From Deltaproteobacteria bacterium (lineage in GTDB: Bacteria > Myxococcota_A > Polyangia > JAAYKL01): a DNA stretch of 47,166 nucleotides. The notes beneath the pieces are model-generated. The model was given only the letters and a program-made list of their open reading frames with translations, searched no databases and was not told the origin of the DNA. Location of the stretch: the NCBI GenBank assembly GCA_030595125.1, contig JAUVDV010000044.1:1-47166 (forward strand), written 5' to 3'. A program made the position numbers and the translations under genes. Of this stretch, positions 31,749 to 39,941 are shown in pieces; positions within the stretch are counted from its first letter, which is position 1; each line of letters begins with the position of its first letter.

Positions 31749-32330
31749 GTGCTGACCCTCGTCGCCCGGCATTCCCACGAGCAGGACATCAAGAAGAGCA
31801 GGTTCATCGCTATCGTGACGAGGGCCCAGTCCCCGGCGGAGGCCCTCGAATGGCTGGAATCCGTCAAGGATCCGGAGGCGACCCACAACTGCTGGGCGTA
31901 CAGAATCGGGGATCTGTACCGTTCTTCGGATGACGGCGAGCCCAGCGGAACTGCCGGTCGGCCGATCCTGTCCGCCATCGATAGTCAGGGATTGGATCAG
32001 GTAGTGGTTGTGGTGATCCGTTTCTTCGGCGGCATCAAGCTGGGCGCAGGCGGCCTGGTTCGGGCGTATGGCGGGACTGCGGCACAATGTCTACGCGCCG
32101 CTCCGCGAGTGGAGATCTTCCCGAAAGCCATGTTGGCGGTGGAGATCCCGTTCGATTCCATCGGCGCCGTCTACCAGGTGCTCGATCGTTTCGGCGCCGT
32201 CAAGTGCATGGAGGAGTACAACGAATCCGGCGTTATTCTGAAGTTGGAGATGGACGAGCGATACGTTGCAGATCTTACAAACGCCCTTCAAGACGCCACT
32301 CGGGGAATGGCCGCTATCAAGACAATTTAA
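31749..32330 (+). CDS. YigZ/IMPACT family protein
   Basis: The 193-residue protein belongs to the UPF0029/IMPACT family (YigZ in E. coli), whose bacterial function is not settled; related eukaryotic IMPACT modulates GCN2 kinase. Visible motifs are K-K-S-R-F-I-A near the N-terminus, A-T-H-N-C-W-A-Y, D-D-G-E-P-S-G-T-A-G-R-P-I and R-F-F-G-G-I-K-L-G-A-G-G-L-V-R-A-Y, followed by the smaller C-terminal domain. The start is GTG 31749, four bases after pgsA, completing the glmU operon. An AT-rich region with a nine-T run follows. Confidence 0.93.
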   Translation: MLTLVARHSHEQDIKKSRFIAIVTRAQSPAEALEWLESVKDPEATHNCWAYRIGDLYRSSDDGEPSGTAGRPILSAIDSQGLDQVVVVVIRFFGGIKLGAGGLVRAYGGTAAQCLRAAPRVEIFPKAMLAVEIPFDSIGAVYQVLDRFGAVKCMEEYNESGVILKLEMDERYVADLTNALQDATRGMAAIKTI

Positions 32331-32458
32331 AACACTTCATTTTTTTTTATTAATATAGTTGTCGAAAATGCACTAATATAAATGGGAACAAGTAAGTGGA
32401 CAAATAAGGTTACTCGGTTTTTCGTTTCTATAGGCCGCGCGGCCAGGTGGAGGAGAAA

Positions 32459-33757
32459 ATGTTTATTCGTGCATCAGGACTGATTTTTGTCGCATTGTTG
32501 TGGGCGTTCGTCTCGGGTTGCGAGGGAGCGAATAGCGGGTTCAAACCCGGATCGGACAGCGATTCCGATGGAGACACAGACGGCGACACGGACGGCGACA
32601 CAGACGGCGACACAGACAGCGACACAGATCCCGGCTATTTCGGAAGTCTGTCCGGTACGGTGAGGTCGGCGTCGGGCTTTCCGATCTCCGGCGCCCTCGT
32701 GTACGTGACCGACGGGGACGGGACCGACATTGAAGATAACGCCTATTGCTACACATGCGACGAAATGACCGGCAAGAAATGGACGCTGTCCAACGCGGAC
32801 GGAACCTGGTCCATCGAACAGGTGCCGGCGGGAGACCACAACCTGGTTACGCGAAAAGGCTTCTTCCAGCGGCAACGAGCCATAACCGTAGCCCAGGACA
32901 CGGTCAACGACATCCCCGTCGATCAGACCACCCTTCCCGGAGAGGCCACCGGCGACGGACTGGACCAGATCCCCAACTATGCGGTGCTCCTCAACTGGTG
33001 GGATCGACCGGAAGACATGCTGGCCAAGATGGGCATGGCCGATCTCAGCACCGTGGGAGAGGTCGTACCCGGCACCGAGCACTTCCACATGTACAATGAT
33101 TCAGAAACCTATCCCTCGGCGGTCGGACCTTCGTCCTCACTGTTTTCGCAAGGCCAGGACTGGATCAACCAGTATCACATGATCTTTTTCCCGTGCATAT
33201 GCAACATGAATACCGCAGCAAGCCACATTCCTATGCTCAAGGCCTACGTGTCCGCCGGCGGCAAGATCTACGGATCCTGCTACGCGGGACAGTGGCCCGA
33301 GCAGCCCTTCCCGGACATCATAGATTTCCAGGGAGATGACTCGGGAACATCGCCGGGGACCGTCCCCGAGTATTCGACGATCGGCACGATAGACAATACG
33401 GAGATGCGCGCATGGCTCGCTGTGGTGGCGCCCACCGAGAACGTGGACTCATACCCCTTCCACGGAGCCTGGGTTATAATGGATGGAGTTGCCAGCGGTT
33501 ACGACACCCACGGAGTGCTCGACGACGGCTCGATAGGCGGCCTGGTGGAGCCCACTGTATGGGTTACGGACCTTCAGAGATCGCCGGGCAGCCCGCTGAC
33601 CGTGACGTTCCCCTACGATTGCGGTAAGGTGTTCTACTCGTCTTATCAGGTTGTTGAGAACGACCCGTCACCTGCAATTCGCGCCCAGGAATGGGTGCTC
33701 ATCTACCTGTTCTACGAGGTCGGAGTGTGCGAGGGCACCTACGAGCCACCGGAGTAA
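32459..33757 (+). CDS. Surface lipoprotein with DGDT linker, carboxypeptidase-regulatory-like and GATase-like domains (copy 1)
   Basis: The 432-residue protein has lipobox V-S-G-C, then an Asp/Gly/Thr linker. Residues about 60-155 resemble a carboxypeptidase regulatory-like beta-sandwich (G-T-V-R-S-A-S-G-F-P-I-S-G-A-L-V). Residues about 170-430 look like a flavodoxin-type/class I amidotransferase or ThuA-like domain, with N-Q-Y-H-M-I-F-F-P-C and I-Y-G-S-C-Y-A-G-Q-W, where the Cys could sit at a nucleophile elbow. The catalytic activity is unproven. ATG 32459 follows AGGTGGAGGAG; the GTG at 32447 would move the signal inward. The next gene is a close paralog in the same orientation. The upstream 128 bases are AT-rich. 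Confidence 0.83.
   Translation: MFIRASGLIFVALLWAFVSGCEGANSGFKPGSDSDSDGDTDGDTDGDTDGDTDSDTDPGYFGSLSGTVRSASGFPISGALVYVTDGDGTDIEDNAYCYTCDEMTGKKWTLSNADGTWSIEQVPAGDHNLVTRKGFFQRQRAITVAQDTVNDIPVDQTTLPGEATGDGLDQIPNYAVLLNWWDRPEDMLAKMGMADLSTVGEVVPGTEHFHMYNDSETYPSAVGPSSSLFSQGQDWINQYHMIFFPCICNMNTAASHIPMLKAYVSAGGKIYGSCYAGQWPEQPFPDIIDFQGDDSGTSPGTVPEYSTIGTIDNTEMRAWLAVVAPTENVDSYPFHGAWVIMDGVASGYDTHGVLDDGSIGGLVEPTVWVTDLQRSPGSPLTVTFPYDCGKVFYSSYQVVENDPSPAIRAQEWVLIYLFYEVGVCEGTYEPPE
32567..32629 (+). repeat. 12-bp repeats encoding a D-G-D-T linker
   Basis: About five units of GACACAGACGGC and close variants encode (D-G-D-T)n and D-S-D-T. The paralog at 33870 has a shorter, non-repetitive D/S/A linker at the same place, so the repeat expanded after, or shrank since, the duplication. 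Confidence 0.85.
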
Positions 33758-33769
33758 GCTGTACAGGTG

Positions 33770-33794
33770 TACAGGTCCACTGTAAGGATTTTTT
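33770..33794 (+). terminator. Possible intrinsic terminator between the lipoprotein paralogs
   Basis: TACAG-GTCCA-CTGTA (33770-33784) is a five-pair stem with a five-base loop; six T (33789-33794) follow after four bases. The motif TGTACAGG, present just upstream, gives a competing pairing. It would separate the two paralogs into different transcripts. Confidence 0.4.
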
Positions 33795-33869
33795 GAGCCA
33801 TCGACACGATATGTCTGCACAACATATACGATGGTAGTGGTAAGACGGAACCAGCAACGGAGGCCAATC

Positions 33870-35135
33870 ATGAAAAAACGGGCAATATTCTACGTGCTCG
33901 TTGCAGCTCTCGCGACAATTTACGTGGCGAATTGCAGCGACGACTCGGATCGCCGGTCTGCCGGCTCGGACGGCGATAGCGATGCCGACAGCGATGTGGA
34001 CACAGGGCCCGGCTATTTCGGAGATCTTGCCGGTACGGTTGTGTCGGCGACGGGCTTCCCCATCTCCGGCGCCCTCGTATATATGACCAACGGGGATGGG
34101 GCCGACATTCCCGACGAGGCCTACTGCTACGTATGCGACAACATGACCGACCAGAAATGGGCGCTGACCGCCGCAGACGGAACCTGGTTTATCGGTCAGG
34201 TGCCGGCGGGAGACCGCAATCTGGTTACGCGAAAGGGCTTCTTCCAGCGGCAGCGAGCCATAACCGTGGTCCAGGACGTGGTCAACGATATCCCTATCGA
34301 GAAAACCACCCTTCCCGGAGAGGGCACGAGCGACGGGCTGGACCAGATTCCCAACTACGCGGTGCTCCTCAACTGGTACGATCGCCCGGAGGACATGCTT
34401 GCCAAGATGGGTATGGCCCAGCTCGACGCCACGGGTCACGTCGAGTCCGGCACCGAGAACTTCGACATGTACAACGATTCGGAGACCTATCCGTCGGCAG
34501 TCGGCGAATCGTCCTCCATGTTTTCGCAAGGTCAGGGCTGGATCAACCAATATCACATGATCTTTTTCCCGTGCGTATGCGGCATGAATACCGCCGCAGA
34601 CCACATTCCCATGCTCCAGGAATACGTGAAAGCCGGCGGCAAGATCTACGGATCCTGCTACGCGGGACAGTGGCCCGAGCAACCCTTTCCGGACATCATA
34701 GATTTCCGGGGAGACGACACGGGAACATCGCCTGGGTCCGGCTCCCAGTACTCGACGACCGGCAAGATAGAAGATCAGGAAATGCGCGCCTGGCTCGAAG
34801 TGGTGGCGCCCACCGAGAACCTGGACTCCTTCCCCTTCCACGGAGCCTGGGTTGTAATGGATGGAGTTGCCGCCGGATATGACGGCCACGGCGTACTCGA
34901 CAACGGCTCAATAGGGGGCATGGTGGAACCCACGGTATGGGTTACAGACCTGCAGGAATCGCCGGGCAGCCCGCTGACCGTGACGTTCCCCTACGAATGC
35001 GGCAAGGTTTTCTTCTCCTCTTATCAAGTCGTGGAGAGCGAACCGTCACTTCAGGTTCGCGCCCAGGAGTGGGTGCTCATCTACCTGTTTTACGAGGTCG
35101 GCGTGTGTGAGGGCGACTACACACCGCCGGAATAG
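33870..35135 (+). CDS. Surface lipoprotein paralog of the gene at 32459 (copy 2)
   Basis: The 421-residue protein matches copy 1 along its whole length; by eye about four residues in five are the same after the linker. The signal ends in Y-V-A-N-C, a looser lipobox. The linker is S-D-G-D-S-D-A-D-S-D and lacks the DGDT repeat. The V-T-R-K-G-F-F-Q-R-Q-R-A-I-T-V stretch, the N-Q-Y-H-M-I-F-F-P-C segment and G-S-C-Y-A-G-Q-W-P-E-Q-P-F-P are conserved between copies, so both are under selection. ACGGAGG precedes ATG 33870; the frame open to 33831 was not used. It probably has its own promoter after the hairpin at 33770. Confidence 0.83.
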   Translation: MKKRAIFYVLVAALATIYVANCSDDSDRRSAGSDGDSDADSDVDTGPGYFGDLAGTVVSATGFPISGALVYMTNGDGADIPDEAYCYVCDNMTDQKWALTAADGTWFIGQVPAGDRNLVTRKGFFQRQRAITVVQDVVNDIPIEKTTLPGEGTSDGLDQIPNYAVLLNWYDRPEDMLAKMGMAQLDATGHVESGTENFDMYNDSETYPSAVGESSSMFSQGQGWINQYHMIFFPCVCGMNTAADHIPMLQEYVKAGGKIYGSCYAGQWPEQPFPDIIDFRGDDTGTSPGSGSQYSTTGKIEDQEMRAWLEVVAPTENLDSFPFHGAWVVMDGVAAGYDGHGVLDNGSIGGMVEPTVWVTDLQESPGSPLTVTFPYECGKVFFSSYQVVESEPSLQVRAQEWVLIYLFYEVGVCEGDYTPPE

Positions 35136-35214
35136 ACCAGAGCCAACTTGGCCGTCTGAGGATAAATCCGATCCAATCGTTGAAAACGATGCGCGTTGCC
35201 TGCAAAATCAAGAC

Positions 35215-36294
35215 ATGAATCGGAAAGATGTGCCAGATGCCCCGGAACCGGGCACAGTGGAGAACCTCGGATCAGTGCTCCTGGTGGGCAACCCGACATC
35301 CCGTAGCGGGAAGGCGGCCCTGAGGATAGAAACGGCGCGTGAGATCCTTCTTCGGCACGACATCGTTCACGAGTTTCGTCCGACTTTACCCAACGCCGGA
35401 ACAGTTGACATGGTTGCCCGGGCAGTCACGCAAGAGGGTTTCAAGACAGTGATCTACCTCGGCGGGGATGGCACCTTCAACGAAGTGGCCAAGGGTATCT
35501 GCCAGGCGGGTAAGAGCAGCCACGTTCAACTGGGGATGCTCCCCTCCGGCACCGCAAACGACCAGGGCAAGTCCTTCGGTATCTCCGGAGTAAAAAGCGC
35601 CCTCGAAAAGAACGTAGAAACAATCAAGGCCGGGCACACGACCAGGCTCGACGTGGGCGAGATCACCGCTTATTACGATGGGGGGACCGCCATGGCGCGG
35701 GATCTCTTCTTCGACTCCATGGGATGTGGGCTCTCGGCGGCGATACTTGCCTTTCGAAACCGGGAAAAAGATATCGTCAAGAAGATGCCGATCTGGCGAG
35801 AAATGTATCGCGATCAGGCTGTATACGTCCGCGCTGCGGTACACAAGCTCGCGATCAACTGGATCACCCGCGATCGCTTCTCCGCCGAGATCATCGTGGA
35901 CGGCCAGGTACACCAGTTCGATTCACTCTCCGACCTCGTGATCAGCAACACGCTGCTGTACGCGGGCGAATGGATCATCGACCTGGAGGCGCGGCACGAT
36001 GACGGGATGTTCGAGATCGTGCCGTTCGCCGGAACCCGCGACTGGACCAGCAAGCTCATTGTTCACCACAAGAGGAACCCGCTTACCGAGGACTTGCTCA
36101 ACAAGATCGGAGTCTCCCACACCCCGAACCTCAAAGGAAAGCACATACAAGTACAGATCCTGCGACCCAACAAGGATAAACGCCTTCCTGCCCAGCTTGA
36201 CGGCGACGAGTTTCCACAGTCAGATCATTTTGAGGTTGTAGTTCATCCGAAGTTGCTCAAGATTATTGTTCCAAAAGATCACCACTGGATCTAG
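35215..36294 (+). CDS. Diacylglycerol/lipid kinase-like protein (YegS/LCB5 type)
   Basis: The 359-residue protein carries the DAGK catalytic domain: L-L-V-G-N-P-T-S-R-S-G near residue 20, Y-L-G-G-D-G-T-F-N-E-V as the ATP-binding motif and L-P-S-G-T-A-N-D-Q. Related enzymes phosphorylate diacylglycerol, phosphatidylglycerol or other lipids at the inner face of the membrane; the substrate here is unknown. A C-terminal D-G-D-E-F-P motif near the end matches the family's second domain. ATG 35215 is preferred over the open frame to 35107, which runs into the paralog gene. A GAF-like and a TPR lipoprotein gene follow closely, likely as one operon. Confidence 0.88.
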   Translation: MNRKDVPDAPEPGTVENLGSVLLVGNPTSRSGKAALRIETAREILLRHDIVHEFRPTLPNAGTVDMVARAVTQEGFKTVIYLGGDGTFNEVAKGICQAGKSSHVQLGMLPSGTANDQGKSFGISGVKSALEKNVETIKAGHTTRLDVGEITAYYDGGTAMARDLFFDSMGCGLSAAILAFRNREKDIVKKMPIWREMYRDQAVYVRAAVHKLAINWITRDRFSAEIIVDGQVHQFDSLSDLVISNTLLYAGEWIIDLEARHDDGMFEIVPFAGTRDWTSKLIVHHKRNPLTEDLLNKIGVSHTPNLKGKHIQVQILRPNKDKRLPAQLDGDEFPQSDHFEVVVHPKLLKIIVPKDHHWI

Positions 36295-36315
36295 TTTCTC
36301 CGCTGGAGGTTGTCG

Positions 36316-36894
36316 ATGACAGGAACGAATGAAAGACGAGAAGTTTTCAGGCGGTACGGCGATCGCCGGCGAGCGCTCATGCTGTCCATTCATGAGATCT
36401 TGTTCGATCAGCTCCCCGGTGAGGCCAGGGACCACAATCTCCTCGATGAGATCTGCGGCGATTTTTGCACCGACGGCGCCGTTCTGGTTCGCAAGCTTAC
36501 GGAAAAGGGCACGCCCGATTCCGTGACCCTTCTGGCCTCTGCGGGAGACTGGGACGGGGTGCAGTCCGGGGATATCTTCGAGGGAGAAGGGATCGAAGCT
36601 CTATTGAGCGCGCAGGAAGATGCGCAGGGGGCCGTGGCGCTCTCTCGCTTTCGAAGAACGTCGCTCATCAATGACAACGCGTGGGAGCAACTCTGGCAAA
36701 ACGATCTGGGAAAACCGGCGACAGGGTTGCTAAGCGTGGATCTGAAGCCGTCGGAGGCGAGCCCCTCGCTGATATGGCTGATCCTCAACGGCGCCTCCAG
36801 GGAATGGAGCAGTCATGATCGGCAGCTACTCGAAGAAGCCGCCGATCTCCTCTCGCGCGCCGCAGACAAGGTTGTGCAAGAAGACTCAAAATGA
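36316..36894 (+). CDS. GAF-domain-like cytoplasmic protein
   Basis: The 192-residue protein has no signal or membrane segment. Its middle looks like a GAF-type sensory fold (L-L-D-E-I-C-G-D-F-C-T-D-G-A-V-L-V ... G-L-L-S-V-D-L ... W-S-S-H-D-R-Q-L-L-E-E-A-A-D-L-L), preceded by a short charged helix. No output domain follows, so it may bind a small ligand or another protein. GGAGG at 36305-36309 is six bases from ATG 36316, which fixes the start; TTG 36310 is less likely. It is 21 bases after the lipid kinase-like gene, and its end overlaps the ATG of the TPR lipoprotein gene. Confidence 0.7.
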   Translation: MTGTNERREVFRRYGDRRRALMLSIHEILFDQLPGEARDHNLLDEICGDFCTDGAVLVRKLTEKGTPDSVTLLASAGDWDGVQSGDIFEGEGIEALLSAQEDAQGAVALSRFRRTSLINDNAWEQLWQNDLGKPATGLLSVDLKPSEASPSLIWLILNGASREWSSHDRQLLEEAADLLSRAADKVVQEDSK

Positions 36895-38012
36895 TCTGTC
36901 TGGGCATCCGCCGGGCGCTCCTGGTCGGGGTGTTCGTTCTGTCCGCATGCGGCGCACGCGTCGGGCCTCGGGTTGACGACGCCACTACCCCGCGAAAGGT
37001 CGACCTGATTCACGTGGTGGCGACCCGCGACGGCGAGCGGCTTCACCTGGATGCCTACGATGCCACGGAGCTATTCTCTCGCGGCGGCAAACTGCTTCGG
37101 ACCGGCCGCTGTGACGAAGCAGTGGGGAATTACTCACGACTGGTCGACGAGTTCCCCGATTCGGATCTGGTCCCCCTCGCCCTGTACAATTCCGGCCTGT
37201 GCTACGACGAACTCGGGAGGTTTCTTGAGGCCGCAGCTGCATACAGCCGCCTGGTAGAGAGGCATCCGCAGTCGCCGGATGTTCCCGACGCTCTTTTCCG
37301 GTTGGCCGGCTCCTATGAAAACATCGAGGCCTGGGACGACACTATCGCGGTGTTCGATCGCCTACTCGAGGAACGGAAGGATCTTCGGGGAGTGGAGAGA
37401 ATCGAGGCGCTTGCGCGCAAGGGATCGGCCATGATGCAGGTCGGGCGCGGGAGCGATGCCCGCTGGGTGCTGGAGGAGGCAGTGGGGATATATCGGGCGG
37501 GGCGCGGTGTTTCTCCCTCCGACTCCATCTATCACTACTCGATGGCCCAGTTCAAACTCGCACAGATCGTGCACGACGAGATGCGCGCGGTGTCTCTCCC
37601 GTCGGACGAGGCGTTGATCGAGGAGATGCTTGAAAAGAAAGCGCAGCTGCTGCTCGACGCTCAGCGTCTGTACACCAGGGTGATCCGCATCGGCAACGCC
37701 AAATGGGCCGCAGCCGCAGCCTACCGGATCGGATCCCTCTACCACCACCTCTGGAAGGATATCCTGTTTGCTCCCGCTCCGGACGACATCGAGGGCGAGG
37801 CGAGGAAGATCTATTTCGAGATACTGAGTGATCGAATCCGCGTTCTGCTGCGCAAGGCCGTGGTTCAGTGGGAGCGAACCCTGAAGCTGGCGACCAGGCT
37901 GGGGCTCGACAACGAGTGGATCGACAACACCAATCGAGACCTCGCGGAGATCCGCAAGGTTCTGTCCATCGGGGAATCTGGAGTTAGTACGGACGCGAAG
38001 GATGGTGAGTAG
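36891..38012 (+). CDS. TPR-containing lipoprotein
   Basis: The 373-residue protein has a lipoprotein signal ending in V-L-S-A-C and then tetratricopeptide repeats: G-R-C-D-E-A-V-G-N-Y-S-R-L-V-D-E-F-P and G-R-F-L-E-A-A-A-A-Y-S-R-L-V-E-R-H-P are clear units, continuing as helical pairs to about residue 200. A long helical C-terminal part follows. Such proteins act as envelope scaffolds. Its ATG overlaps the GAF-like gene stop (ATGA). Its stop is directly adjacent to the stop of the convergent TPR gene at 38013, with no bases between. Function beyond a scaffold cannot be told. Confidence 0.85.
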   Translation: MICLGIRRALLVGVFVLSACGARVGPRVDDATTPRKVDLIHVVATRDGERLHLDAYDATELFSRGGKLLRTGRCDEAVGNYSRLVDEFPDSDLVPLALYNSGLCYDELGRFLEAAAAYSRLVERHPQSPDVPDALFRLAGSYENIEAWDDTIAVFDRLLEERKDLRGVERIEALARKGSAMMQVGRGSDARWVLEEAVGIYRAGRGVSPSDSIYHYSMAQFKLAQIVHDEMRAVSLPSDEALIEEMLEKKAQLLLDAQRLYTRVIRIGNAKWAAAAAYRIGSLYHHLWKDILFAPAPDDIEGEARKIYFEILSDRIRVLLRKAVVQWERTLKLATRLGLDNEWIDNTNRDLAEIRKVLSIGESGVSTDAKDGE

Positions 38013-38885
38013 TTACTTGTCGTCCGCGTCTTCATCGGCGGACGCTGCGGGGGCCACTGACGCCCGCTCGCCTTCGAACGAGAAATCGAGATCACTCGAT
38101 TCGTCCGCATCCTCGCTCTTCGGTGCAGTTGTGGGTTCCTCGACCTCCAAGTTCATACCTGCGGCCGCAGCTTCCTCCTGGGCGAGCATCTGATCCACCA
38201 GACGAAAGTACATGCCCGCGGTGCGGTTGGAAGGATCTTTTTCGAGAACCCGCTCCCACTGGGCCCGTGCCTTTTTCTTGTCGTCCATTGCGAAGAGCGT
38301 GGCGCCGAGGGAAACCATCGCCGGGATGTACCCGGGACGTTCCTTTTCCACTATTTCGAACTCCGAGATGGCCTCCTCGAAATGTCCCGCGTCCTTCAGC
38401 AGCTGCCCCAGGCTCGTCCGGATATCCACGAAATCCGGGCTCAGGGAAAGCGCCTCCCGGTACTGGGAGATTGCCTTGTCCGGGATCTGCAGTTCGGCAT
38501 AGGCCTGGCCGAGATCCGCGTGCATATTGGTCAGCTTGCCTCTCGCAAAGGGCTCTATTTCACGCTTCCCGTCGAATTGCAGGGAGGTGGCGTGCTCGTG
38601 TATCTTTTTGGCTTGATCGTACATGCCCTGCTCGTTGTACGTGACTGCCAGGTTTAGCGCCGCCTCCGTGTAACGAGGGTTGATCCTTATTGATTTTTCG
38701 AAATACTCCTGCGCGAGCGCCACCTGACCGCGATCGTGGTAGATCACGCCGAGCATGTTCATGATGTCCGCGAAACCGGTCTCTTCCTGCGCGACCTTGA
38801 GCAGATAGGGTTCTGCCTTGCTGTACTCTCGGTTCTTGTAGTGCTCCCGGCCCCGCTCCAGTCTCTGTAGGGTTTTCTTATCCAT
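38013..38885 (-). CDS. Cytoplasmic TPR protein with acidic C-terminus
   Basis: The 290-residue protein is built of about six tetratricopeptide repeats (for example R-E-Y-S-K-A-E-P-Y-L-L-K-V, G-Q-V-A-L-A-Q-E-Y-F-E-K-S-I-R-I-N-P and A-I-S-Q-Y-R-E-A-L-S-L-S-P-D). No signal peptide is seen. The last 50 residues are Asp/Glu/Ala-rich and probably disordered. Layout resembles Tgl/PilW-like or general TPR adaptors, but the lack of a lipoprotein signal argues against a pilotin. It follows bamD with an eight-base overlap on the same strand, which suggests a partner role in envelope assembly. GGGGGA precedes the start. Confidence 0.82.
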   Translation of the reverse strand: MDKKTLQRLERGREHYKNREYSKAEPYLLKVAQEETGFADIMNMLGVIYHDRGQVALAQEYFEKSIRINPRYTEAALNLAVTYNEQGMYDQAKKIHEHATSLQFDGKREIEPFARGKLTNMHADLGQAYAELQIPDKAISQYREALSLSPDFVDIRTSLGQLLKDAGHFEEAISEFEIVEKERPGYIPAMVSLGATLFAMDDKKKARAQWERVLEKDPSNRTAGMYFRLVDQMLAQEEAAAAGMNLEVEEPTTAPKSEDADESSDLDFSFEGERASVAPAASADEDADDK

Positions 38886-39720
38886 CGTTCCCCCTGTTCG
38901 ACTCGGCGGGTTTGACCGCCAGATGGCGCAAATAGTCCCTGGCTCGCAGCGACTGATGGTGGTCAGGGTAACGCGCTATTATCTCCTTGAATACCCGTGT
39001 GGCCTCATCAACCCTGTCCATCTCCAGGAAGGTCTTGGCCTGCAGGAACATGGCATCCGGAACAAGAGAGGAGCCTGGAAAATGGATCCAGATTCCCTCC
39101 AGCCGAACGGCCGCAGCCTTCCTTTGTTTTCGTTTTAGATAGAACCTGGCCACGTACATTTCATGACGTACCAGCGCGTTGACAACTTCCTTCAGGAGGT
39201 CCGTTGCCTTCTCCCTCCACGGACTTTGTGGATAGCTTTTGAGGTACGTTCCGAGGGCCGAGCGCGCGTCCCGGGTGGCCGACTGATCCCGTTCGTGAGG
39301 AGGCGGCGTCACGATCCAGTCGCCGGGAATCATCTCGTAATAGGCTTCCCCTCGCTTGTACGCGGCGTAGTGCGCCTCCTCGTGAGTAGGGTGTGTCTGA
39401 ACGAAATGCTGATAGGAAACCGCCGCTTCCGCGTTGTTACCCTGGATGAAGTGGCAATCGGCAATTCGCAGCTCGGCAAGTGGAGCATACCTGCTGTACG
39501 GAAACTGCCGACGCACGTCCTGAAAAAGCTTGTCCGCCTCAACGCAGTCCTCATCGTCGAATTCCTCGAGAGCAACTTCGTACATCTCCTTCGCCGACTT
39601 GGTGTAGTCGAGGAGCGCATCCTGTTTTTGGGTTTGTGCACAACCCGACAGGAGAGACGCCACGGAGTACAACCCCGCTAAAAGGAGTATCTTCAAAGCT
39701 GTTTTCCAACCGGTGGTCAC
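38878..39720 (-). CDS. bamD: Outer membrane assembly lipoprotein BamD
   Basis: BamD is the essential lipoprotein of the BAM complex that inserts beta-barrel proteins into the outer membrane, acting on the periplasmic side. The 280-residue protein has lipobox L-L-S-G-C and then TPR-type repeats matching BamD: A-K-E-M-Y-E-V-A-L-E-E-F, F-Q-D-V-R-R-Q-F-P-Y-S-R-Y-A-P-L-A-E-L, G-N-N-A-E-A-A-V-S-Y-Q-H-F-V-Q-T-H-P-T-H and Y-K-R-G-E-A-Y-Y. The start is GTG 39720 with a weak GGTAG upstream. The gene overlaps the downstream TPR gene by eight bases and is divergent from the OmpA-family gene across 221 bases. It proves the host is a diderm. Confidence 0.9.
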   Translation of the reverse strand: MTTGWKTALKILLLAGLYSVASLLSGCAQTQKQDALLDYTKSAKEMYEVALEEFDDEDCVEADKLFQDVRRQFPYSRYAPLAELRIADCHFIQGNNAEAAVSYQHFVQTHPTHEEAHYAAYKRGEAYYEMIPGDWIVTPPPHERDQSATRDARSALGTYLKSYPQSPWREKATDLLKEVVNALVRHEMYVARFYLKRKQRKAAAVRLEGIWIHFPGSSLVPDAMFLQAKTFLEMDRVDEATRVFKEIIARYPDHHQSLRARDYLRHLAVKPAESNRGNDG

Positions 39721-39890
39721 TTTATTCTACCTCACTCGTAGCCGCAGATACTACCAGCCCGCCGCCATACTAAAAAGAGAATTTCATACTCATCTCAATT
39801 GTCTTTAGATGCGCCAAGTTGTGAAAACCGAGACTTGCCTTCATGGATTCGTTGAACTAGCATGCCTACGACTGACATAGACAAAGCAAA

Positions 39891-39916
39891 TAATATGAAC
39901 AGGGTTAGTAACCCTG
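39891..39916 (+). promoter_or_regulatory. -10-like box and 17-bp palindrome upstream of the OmpA-family gene
   Basis: TAATAT (39891-39896) resembles a -10 box. Immediately after it, CAGGGTTA-G-TAACCCTG (39900-39916) is a perfect palindrome with eight-base arms. It ends 25 bases before the ATG and covers the likely transcription start, a good position for a repressor operator. No clear -35 box is seen. Confidence 0.45.
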
Positions 39917-39941
39917 CCAATCGAACCATTCGGAGCAAGAA

